A stretch of DNA of 64,000 bases from Labedella phragmitis (GTDB taxonomy: Bacteria > Actinomycetota > Actinomycetes > Actinomycetales > Microbacteriaceae), in contig NZ_RZNB01000002.1 in NCBI RefSeq assembly GCF_004078635.1, positions 496,001 through 560,000 of the forward strand. Reading direction: 5' to 3'. The notes beneath the pieces are model-generated. The model was given only the letters and a program-made list of their open reading frames with translations, had not been told where the DNA came from and searched no databases. Below, in pieces: positions 57,777 through 64,000 of this stretch (the first letter of the stretch is position 1; each line of letters begins with the position of its first letter). The position numbers were made by a program, and so were the translations under genes.

Positions 57777-59110
57777 GGCTTCCACCCCTGGTCGTCGGCG
57801 AACGCGGCGGCCTCTCCCCCGAGGACGATCGAACCGGTGACGACGACGATGCGCTTCTCGCCCGCCGCCGCCCACGTCCTGGCGTCCTCGAGCGCGTCCT
57901 CCATGCGCTCGTAGCCCTCGGCCTCGACGCCGCCGACCGCGCGCGCGATGCTCGTCAGGTCCTCCCACGGGATGGACCGGTCCGATTCGGGCTGCGTGAG
58001 GTGGAAGCGAGCGGCGATCGGCGAGAGCGTCGCGAGGATCCCCGCGGCGTCCTTGTCCGCGAGGACGCCGATGACGAAGGCGATCTCCTCCGCGTCGAAG
58101 TAGCGCCCGAGAGCCGCGACGAGCGACTGCGCGCCGTGCGGGTTGTGGGCGGCGTCGACGAGGATCGTCGGATCCGTGCCGATGAGTTGCAGGCGACCGG
58201 GCGACGTCGCCGTTCCGACACCGTCACCGAGTGGCTCGGCAGCCAGGGCCACCGCGCCTCCCCCGATGAAACTCTCGACCGCGGCGATCGCGACCGAGGC
58301 GTTGACGCCCTGGTGGTCGCCGTAGAGCGGCAGGTACAGCTCGTCGTAGGTTCCGGCTCGCCCGCGCACCGTGATGAGTTGACCGCCGACGGCGACGCGG
58401 TCGTCGACGAGCTCGAACTCGGAGCCCGAGCGCACGAGGGTCGACTCGCTCAGCCCGGCCGCCCGCTCGATCTCCTCGAGCGCCTCCGGCGCCTGCGGAG
58501 CCGTGACCACGACGGAACCCGGCTTGACGATCCCGGCCTTCGTCCGGGCGATCTCGCGAACCGTGTTGCCGAGCTGGGCCGCGTGGTCCATGCCGATGGG
58601 GGTGAAGACGGCGATGGCCGCATCTGCGGCGTTCGTCGAGTCCCACTCCCCGCCCATACCGACCTCGATGACGGCGACGTCGACGGGAGCGTCGGCGAAG
58701 GACGCGAAGGCGAGCACCGTCAGAGCTTCGAAGAACGTCAGCCGCTTCTCCCCCGCCTCCTCGAGCTCGGCGTCGACCATCTCGACATACGGCAGGATGT
58801 CGTCCCAGTTCGCCGCGATCGCCTCGTCGGCGATGGGCTCGCCGTCGATCGCGATGCGCTCCGTGAACGAGACGAAGTGCGGGCTCGTGAAGAGTCCGGT
58901 CCGCAGCCCGAACGAACGCAGAATGCTCTCGGTGATGCGACTCGTGCTCGTCTTCCCGTTCGTCCCCGCGATCTGGATGATCGGGAACGATCGCTGCGGG
59001 TCACCGAGCAGCTCGAGCACACGACGCGTGGGTTCGAGCCGGCGGCGCGGAGCACCCTCGCCGATGCGCCCGAGCAAAGCCTGGTAGACGGCCTCGGCGT
59101 CCTCGGTCAT
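57773..59110 (-). CDS. folC: Dihydrofolate/folylpolyglutamate synthase
   Basis: A 445-residue bifunctional ligase that adds glutamate to dihydropteroate and folates. The P-loop is [17 protein letters not shown], the Mur ligase-like [18 protein letters not shown] follows, and [17 protein letters not shown] marks the C-terminal domain. Length normal. ATG at 59110 overlaps the ileS stop (ATGA). The pabB gene elsewhere in the window is earlier in the same pathway. Confidence 0.95.
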   Translation of the reverse strand: MTEDAEAVYQALLGRIGEGAPRRRLEPTRRVLELLGDPQRSFPIIQIAGTNGKTSTSRITESILRSFGLRTGLFTSPHFVSFTERIAIDGEPIADEAIAANWDDILPYVEMVDAELEEAGEKRLTFFEALTVLAFASFADAPVDVAVIEVGMGGEWDSTNAADAAIAVFTPIGMDHAAQLGNTVREIARTKAGIVKPGSVVVTAPQAPEALEEIERAAGLSESTLVRSGSEFELVDDRVAVGGQLITVRGRAGTYDELYLPLYGDHQGVNASVAIAAVESFIGGGAVALAAEPLGDGVGTATSPGRLQLIGTDPTILVDAAHNPHGAQSLVAALGRYFDAEEIAFVIGVLADKDAAGILATLSPIAARFHLTQPESDRSIPWEDLTSIARAVGGVEAEGYERMEDALEDARTWAAAGEKRIVVVTGSIVLGGEAAAFADDQGWKP

Positions 59111-62100
59111 CGTTCGCTCCTCTCCACGCGGCTCACGGCGATGGTCGTCGTCCCGAGGTTCGCATACCGACCGGCGGCCACGACGGCCACGTGCTCGGCA
59201 TCGTCCGGAACCGCCACGTTCTGATCCCACCCGGCGATGAGTTCCGACGCGAGGGTCTCACGGGCGATCTCGTCCGTCCACCGCTCGACGGCGGCCTCGT
59301 CCTCACGGTCGGCGAAGACGAGGTGGAGTCGGATGCGGTCGCTCACGTCGAAGTCCGCAGCCTTGCGTGTGTCCTGCACGGCGCGGATCATGTCGCGCGA
59401 GAGTCCCTCGGCTTCGAGCTCGGGCGTGAGCCGCGTGTCGAGCAGGACGAAGCCGCCCGTCGGAAGCACGGCGACGGCCGATCCCTCGGCCCCAGACGAC
59501 GCCTCGAGCACGAGGTCGTACTCGTGGGGCTCGAGCTCGATACCACCGGCGGTGACGACGCCGGTGGTATCGCTCCAGTCCCCGCTCTTCGCCGCCCGGA
59601 TCGCCTCCTGCACGCGCTTGCCGAGCCGGGGGCCGGCGGCACGCGCGTTGACGGTGAGTCGCGACGTGACCCCGAAGCGCTCGGCGCTCGACGCGTCCAT
59701 CTCGACGACCGACACGGTCTTGACGTTCAACTCGTCCCGCAGGATCCCCTCGAACGGCGAAAGCCCCTCGGCATCGCGCGTCACGACGGTGAGCTCCGCG
59801 AGCGGCAGCCGCACACGAAGACCCTCCTTCTTGCGCAGCGACAGGACGGAACCCGTGATGACGCGGATCGAGTCCATCGCGGCGACGAGGGCGTCGTCCT
59901 GCGGAAGCGCGTCGACGTCCGGCCAGTCCTCCAGGTGGATGCTCCGTCCGCCCGTGAGGTCCTTCCAGACGCGTTCCGTCGTGAGCGGAAGGAGCGGTGC
60001 CGCGAGGCGCGTCAGGACCTCGAGCACCGTGTAGAGCGTGTCGAACGCGTCGGAACCGGCGTCTCCCGATTCGTCGGTGCCCTCCCAGAAGCGGTCGCGC
60101 GACCGCCGTACGTACCAGTTCGTCAGCACGTCGGCGAAATCCCGGAGGGCGTTCGCCGCGAGCGGCGAGTCGAGTGCGTCGAGGTGACGCGTGACCTCGT
60201 CCGCTACCGTTCTGAGCTTCGCGAGGATGTAGCGGTCGAGCACGTCGGTCGAGTCGGTCCGCCACGTCGCCTCGTAGCCGCCGGGACGCGCCGAGTTGGC
60301 GTAGAGCGCGAAGAAGTACCACGAGTTCCACATCGGCAGGATGAACTGGCGGACGCCCTCGCGGATGCCCTCCTCCGTGACGACGAGGTTGCCGCCGCGG
60401 ATGACGGAGCTCGACATCAGGAACCACCGCATGGCGTCGGCGCCGTCGCGGTCGAAGACCTCCGAGACGTCCGGATAGTTGCGGAGGCTCTTCGACATCT
60501 TCTGACCGTCGCTGCCGAGCACGATGCCGTGGCTGATGACGTTCGAGAACGCGGGCCGGTCGAACAGAGCCGTGGCGAGCACATGCATGACGTAGAACCA
60601 GCCGCGCGTCTGACCGATGTACTCGACGATGAAGTCGGACGGGTTGTGCGAGTCGAACCACTCCTGGTTCTCGAACGGGTAGTGCACCTGGGCGTAGGGC
60701 ATCGACCCGGAGTCGAACCACACGTCGAAGACGTCCTCGATGCGGCGCATCGTGCTCCGCCCTGTGGGGTCGTCGGGGTTCGGCCTCGTCAACTCGTCGA
60801 TGAAGGGGCGGTGCAGGTCGTCCGGCCGCACGCCGAAGTCGCGCTCGATCTCGTCGAGCGAACCGTAGACGTCGACGCGGGGATGGGCCGGGTCGTCGCT
60901 CTTCCACACGGGGATCGGCGATCCCCAGTAGCGGTTCCGCGAGACGGACCAGTCGCGTGCGTTCTCGAGCCACTTGCCGAACTGACCGTCCTTGACGTTG
61001 TCCGGCACCCAGTTGATCTGCTCGTTGAGCTCGACCATGCGGTCCTTGATCTCCGTGACACGGATGAACCAGCTCGAGACGGCCTTGTAGATGAGCGGGT
61101 TGCGGCAGCGCCAGCAGTGCGGGTAGCTGTGCTCGTAGCTCTTCACCTGCAGGAGCCGGCCTGCCGCGCGGAGCGACTGCGTGAGCGGCTTGTTCGCGTC
61201 GAACCAGCGCTGCCCCGCCACGTCGGGGACGGTCGGGAGGAAGCGTCCCGCGTCGTCGAGCGACAGGATGACGGGGATGCCGGCCGCTGCGCACACGACC
61301 TGATCGTCCTCGCCGTATGCCGGAGCCTGGTGGACGATGCCGGTGCCCTCGCCGGTGGCCACGTACTCGGCCACGAGCACCTGCCACGCGTTCTCGGTGC
61401 CGAAGGCCTCGGTGTCCGCGTAGTAGTCCCAGAGCCGGCCGTAGTGGACTCCGCCGAGCTCGGCGCCCGTGATGGTGCGTTCGACGGCGGCGAGGGCCTC
61501 GTCGGCGCTCTCGTAGCCGAGATCCTTCGCGTACGCGCCGACCGTGTCGTGCGCGAGCAGGTAGCGCGCCGCGCCGCCCTCGCTGCCGTCGGCCGCGCCG
61601 TTCGGTCCGGCGGGAAGCACGGCGTACTCGATCGCGGGACCGACCGCGAGTGCCATGTTGGTGGGAAGGGTCCAGGGCGTCGTCGTCCACGCGAGGGCGT
61701 TCACGGCGGTCAGCCCGAGCGCTTCGGCCCGCTCGCCGACGAAGGGGAACGTGACGGTCACCGACTGGTCCTGGCGCATCGTGTAGACGTCGTCGTCCAT
61801 GCGGAGCTCGTGGTTCGACAGCGGCGTCTCGTCGTTCCAGCAGTAGGGCAGGACGCGATAGCCCTCGTAGGCGAGTCCCTTGTCGTACAGCTGTTTGAAG
61901 GCCCAGAGGACGCTCTCCATGAACGTGATGTCGAGAGTCTTGTAGTCGTTCTCGAAGTCGACCCAGCGCGCCTGGCGCGTGACGTAGTCCTGCCACTCCT
62001 GTGTGTACGCGAGCACGGAGTCGCGAGCCTTCGCGTTGAAGGCCCCGATGCCCATCTCCTCGATCTCGTCCTTCGTCGTGATGCCGAGCTGGCGCATGGC

Positions 62101-62451
62101 CTCGAGTTCGGCAGGGAGACCATGCGTGTCCCATCCGAAGCGACGGTGCACTTGCTTGCCGCGCATCGTCTGGTAGCGCGGGAAGAGGTCCTTGGCGTAC
62201 CCCGTGAGGAGGTGACCGTAGTGCGGGAGCCCGTTGGCGAAGGGAGGGCCGTCGTAGAAGACCCACTCGGGAGCACCCTCGCGCCGTCGGATCGACTCCT
62301 CGAAGGTTCCGTCGGCCTTCCAGAATGCGAGGACGGCCTTCTCGACGTCGGGAAACGCCGGGTTGGGGGTCACGCCGAAGGCCGCGCCGGGCGTCGACGA
62401 CGAGTCGGCCTGGTCGGGGCTCTCATGGGAGGAGGATCGGGGGTAGGTCAT
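59107..62451 (-). CDS. ileS: Isoleucyl-tRNA synthetase, long (eukaryote-like) type
   Basis: A 1114-residue class I synthetase. HIGH appears as PHYGH in [20 protein letters not shown] (about residues 80-90), and KMSKS in [14 protein letters not shown]. The CP1 editing domain is present between them, and the long C-terminal part has the anticodon-binding domain. The P-H-Y-G-H form and length above 1000 place it with the eukaryote-like bacterial IleS group that is usually insensitive to mupirocin, as in mycobacteria (an inference from family knowledge). ATG 62451 behind AGGAG. Controlled by the T-box in its leader. Confidence 0.96.
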   Translation of the reverse strand: MTYPRSSSHESPDQADSSSTPGAAFGVTPNPAFPDVEKAVLAFWKADGTFEESIRRREGAPEWVFYDGPPFANGLPHYGHLLTGYAKDLFPRYQTMRGKQVHRRFGWDTHGLPAELEAMRQLGITTKDEIEEMGIGAFNAKARDSVLAYTQEWQDYVTRQARWVDFENDYKTLDITFMESVLWAFKQLYDKGLAYEGYRVLPYCWNDETPLSNHELRMDDDVYTMRQDQSVTVTFPFVGERAEALGLTAVNALAWTTTPWTLPTNMALAVGPAIEYAVLPAGPNGAADGSEGGAARYLLAHDTVGAYAKDLGYESADEALAAVERTITGAELGGVHYGRLWDYYADTEAFGTENAWQVLVAEYVATGEGTGIVHQAPAYGEDDQVVCAAAGIPVILSLDDAGRFLPTVPDVAGQRWFDANKPLTQSLRAAGRLLQVKSYEHSYPHCWRCRNPLIYKAVSSWFIRVTEIKDRMVELNEQINWVPDNVKDGQFGKWLENARDWSVSRNRYWGSPIPVWKSDDPAHPRVDVYGSLDEIERDFGVRPDDLHRPFIDELTRPNPDDPTGRSTMRRIEDVFDVWFDSGSMPYAQVHYPFENQEWFDSHNPSDFIVEYIGQTRGWFYVMHVLATALFDRPAFSNVISHGIVLGSDGQKMSKSLRNYPDVSEVFDRDGADAMRWFLMSSSVIRGGNLVVTEEGIREGVRQFILPMWNSWYFFALYANSARPGGYEATWRTDSTDVLDRYILAKLRTVADEVTRHLDALDSPLAANALRDFADVLTNWYVRRSRDRFWEGTDESGDAGSDAFDTLYTVLEVLTRLAAPLLPLTTERVWKDLTGGRSIHLEDWPDVDALPQDDALVAAMDSIRVITGSVLSLRKKEGLRVRLPLAELTVVTRDAEGLSPFEGILRDELNVKTVSVVEMDASSAERFGVTSRLTVNARAAGPRLGKRVQEAIRAAKSGDWSDTTGVVTAGGIELEPHEYDLVLEASSGAEGSAVAVLPTGGFVLLDTRLTPELEAEGLSRDMIRAVQDTRKAADFDVSDRIRLHLVFADREDEAAVERWTDEIARETLASELIAGWDQNVAVPDDAEHVAVVAAGRYANLGTTTIAVSRVERSER

Positions 62452-62610
62452 CGTTCTCCTGCGGATCGATCTCGTTCCGCAAGGACGCCGGGACTCCGAC
62501 GCGGTACCACCCTGCTTGCCCGAGCGCGGGCGACGTCTCGCGATCGTCGTTCCGACTCCGTCCGGTTGGACGGCCGGGCCTCTCTCCAACGGCTGTGACG
62601 GGCCTGCCCC
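62452..62610 (-). promoter_or_regulatory. Translational T-box riboswitch of ileS
   Basis: The minus-strand leader contains the T-box consensus AGGGTGGTACCGCG (62500-62513). A downstream segment CGTCCTTG (62480-62487) can pair with the AAGCAGG arm around the T-box, or with the ribosome site region CCGCAGGA (62457-62464) in a hairpin at 62457-62485. The two pairings exclude each other, and no terminator with U-tract is present, so control is by ribosome site sequestration. Upstream hairpins include CCGTCC-AACC-GGACGG and CGACG-loop-CGTCG, the latter with the only ATC (62542-62544) between the TetR gene and the T-box, a candidate Ile specifier. Confidence 0.9.
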
Positions 62611-62618
62611 GTCCGGTT

Positions 62619-63314
62619 CTACTGAGGTCGTTCGACCTGTTCTTCCGGAAGCTCCCCGGTGATGCCGGATCGATGCTCGTCCGGCCAGTCTACCGCGCCG
62701 ATCGCCGGTGCGCGCAGTCGTCGTCGCCAACCGTCGAGGACGGGTCCGACGGCGGCCGAGAGCGCGTCGGCGAGGGAGCCGCGGGAGGTCCCCGCCTCGA
62801 TCCAGGACCCTGCGCCGGCCATCGCTCCCCCGGCGATCGCGGCGGCCGCTGCCCGGACGTCCTCCCGCCGAGCGTCGGGTTCCCGGCGCGCGAGGAACCG
62901 CTCGACGATGTCGACCACCGCGAGCAGTCGGGCCAGGCCGGAGGAGGCGAGCTCGGACCCCGTTCCCATGAGCGCTCGGTGAGCGACCGCCCACGGCACG
63001 CGGGAAGCGGGGATGTCGGCGGCCGCGGTCCGCAACGCCGCTTCGACGGCCGCGAAGGACCCCTCGTCTTCCGGAGCGTCCTCGAGTGCGGAACGCAGTC
63101 GCGGGATGGCCGCATCGAGCTCGACCCACAGCACGTCGCCTTTGGTCGTGAAGTAGTTGAAGAATGTCGTCCGGGCGACTCCGGCTCGAGCGGAGATCTG
63201 ATCGATCGTCGTGCGGTCGTATCCCTGCTCGAGGAAGAGTTCGGCCGCCGCCTCCTCGAGCATGACCGGCGACGATCGACGCGGTCGGCCGACGCGGGGG
63301 TTCTCGGGACTCAT
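62619..63314 (-). CDS. TetR/AcrR-family transcriptional regulator
   Basis: A 231-residue regulator. The helix-turn-helix region is [20 protein letters not shown] plus [18 protein letters not shown] (about residues 25-65). The C-terminal ligand domain is Ala-rich and unassigned. It is divergent from the solute-binding protein gene, with a palindrome between them, so it may control that transporter and itself. ATG at 63314. Transcripts ending here read into the ileS leader. Confidence 0.9.
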   Translation of the reverse strand: MSPENPRVGRPRRSSPVMLEEAAAELFLEQGYDRTTIDQISARAGVARTTFFNYFTTKGDVLWVELDAAIPRLRSALEDAPEDEGSFAAVEAALRTAAADIPASRVPWAVAHRALMGTGSELASSGLARLLAVVDIVERFLARREPDARREDVRAAAAAIAGGAMAGAGSWIEAGTSRGSLADALSAAVGPVLDGWRRRLRAPAIGAVDWPDEHRSGITGELPEEQVERPQ

Positions 63315-63376
63315 GCCGCCATTCTGCCGGTCGAGACCCGTGCACCCGTCGCCGAAAGCTGTACTACGCTATTTCC

Positions 63377-63387
63377 GTACTCAGTAC
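63377..63387. promoter_or_regulatory. Candidate TetR operator
   Basis: Perfect palindrome GTACT-C-AGTAC between the divergent TetR and transporter genes. TetR regulators commonly bind such sites in the shared promoter space. Binding is inferred from position only. Confidence 0.45.
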
Positions 63388-63453
63388 ATTAACCCGCGAG
63401 CACGGCATAAATAGCCGCGGCAGCGGACTCCCCCGAGCATCAAGAGGACTATC

Positions 63454-64000
63454 GTGCGCTCCCGACTTCGTCGTTCACTCGCCCCCGCGGCCGCCATCGC
63501 GGCGTCGGCCCTCCTGCTCGCGGCATGTGCCGGCGAGCCCGAGCCCGCCGCGACCGGCCCGACCGAGGGCGGCACTCTCGTGTACGCGAGCGGCGACGCG
63601 GAGCCGACGTGCCTCGATCCGCATGTCGGCGGCAATTACCCGCAAGCGCTCCTCGCGACACAGTTCCTCGAGTCCCTCGTCTCGCGCGACGCCGACGGCG
63701 CCATCGTCCCGTGGCTCGCGGAGTCCTGGACCGTGTCGGAGGACGCACTCACGTGGGAGTTCACACTCGCGGAGGGTATCGAGTTCACCGACGGCACGCC
63801 GTTCGACGCCGAAGCGGTCAAGGCCAACATCGAGCACCTGCAGGATCCGGCGACACAATCGTCCACCGGGTACCTCGCGGTCCAGAAGGTCGAATCCGTC
63901 GAGGCGGTCGACGAGACGACGGCGCGGTTCACGTTGAGCGCGCCGGACAGCGCGCTCCTCGAATCGCTGTCGCAGCCGTGGCTCGCGATCGAATCCCCCA
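63454..64000 (+). CDS. Peptide/nickel-type ABC transporter substrate-binding lipoprotein (cut at window end)
   Basis: The first 182 codons of a family 5 solute-binding protein. RSRLRRSLAPAAAIAASALL and lipobox L-A-A-C (lipidated Cys about residue 25) form the signal peptide. The mature start includes GGTLVYASGDAEPTCLDPHV, and QFLESLVSRDADGAIVPWLA and TFTLAEGIEFTDGTPFDAEA-like text (WEFTLAEGIEFTDGTPFDAE) are the SBP_bac_5 signature. GTG start at 63454 behind AGAGGA. Transporter genes probably continue beyond the window. Ligand is not evident. Confidence 0.88.
   Translation, partial: MRSRLRRSLAPAAAIAASALLLAACAGEPEPAATGPTEGGTLVYASGDAEPTCLDPHVGGNYPQALLATQFLESLVSRDADGAIVPWLAESWTVSEDALTWEFTLAEGIEFTDGTPFDAEAVKANIEHLQDPATQSSTGYLAVQKVESVEAVDETTARFTLSAPDSALLESLSQPWLAIESP

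Noticed and set aside
59191-62598. A 1135-codon open frame on the plus strand
   Set aside because: Antisense shadow of ileS: Arg/Asp/Val-rich without family motifs, and the minus strand reads a clear synthetase. High GC makes long antisense frames common here.

Overview
The window is a high-GC bacterial chromosome segment with dense, mostly minus-strand genes, many ATGA/GTGA stop-start overlaps and frequent GTG starts. The gene set and order (hemW-hrcA-dnaJ2-rsmE-HIT-phoH-ybeY-CNNM-era; rplU-rpmA-obg-proB-proA-nadD-rsfS; folC-ndk beside an RNase E/G gene; DUF222/HNH endonuclease; SRAP; translational ileS T-box) point to Actinomycetota. The small membrane and DUF proteins (DUF4233, DUF4031, EI24, DUF4870) and the local order suggest family Microbacteriaceae; the genus cannot be fixed from this sequence. 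Apart from a tRNA-Ala gene there is no stable RNA gene, and I see no insertion sequence, prophage or CRISPR array.

Layout. 1-3308: a sensor kinase/response regulator pair followed by an ABC ATPase and an FtsX-type permease (cut at the window edge). 3403-10539: a housekeeping operon led by hrcA behind a perfect CIRCE element (hrcA, dnaJ, rsmE, HIT, phoH, ybeY, CNNM transporter, era). 10820-19692: a DUF4870 protein with a Tyr/Gln/Pro repeat domain, then lepA-DUF1990-hemW, a sugar-epimerase-like protein, an amidohydrolase, an aminotransferase and an alpha/beta hydrolase. 19860-28612: rpsT, holA, comEC/comEA, leuS, pabB. 28609-34462: cydABDC (cytochrome bd oxidase and its ABC assembly factor), with pabB translationally coupled to the end. 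34467-39499: a divergent run starting with a BlaI-family repressor and an M56 (BlaR1-like) membrane peptidase, then DedA, App1-type phosphatase, SRAP protein and FUSC-type exporter. 39521-43006: YceI, EI24, a RibD-C reductase, a Gfo/Idh dehydrogenase, tRNA-Ala(GGC). 43055-50132: rsfS, a tail-anchored disordered protein, nadD, a small membrane protein, proA, proB, obg, rpmA, rplU. 50171-56840: DUF4031, RNase E/G, VKOR, a secreted lipoprotein/PKD-like pair of lower GC, and a DUF222-HNH endonuclease. 56966-62610: ndk, DUF4233, folC, ileS with its T-box leader. 62619-64000: a TetR regulator divergent from a peptide/nickel-type solute-binding lipoprotein that runs off the window.

Most interesting signals. 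(1) Two matching inverted repeats, TTCTAC-N5-GTAGAA, sit between cydA and the divergent blaI gene, so a BlaI/M56 sensor-protease circuit probably controls cytochrome bd oxidase and may also control the membrane genes downstream of blaI. (2) The ileS leader shows mutually exclusive pairings of a CGUCCUUG segment with the T-box bulge arm or with the Shine-Dalgarno region, i.e. a translational T-box. (3) A secreted lipoprotein and a PKD-like protein of atypical composition overlap by 28 bases. (4) A near-perfect terminator after rpsT has had its 3' arm and U-tract tandemly duplicated.
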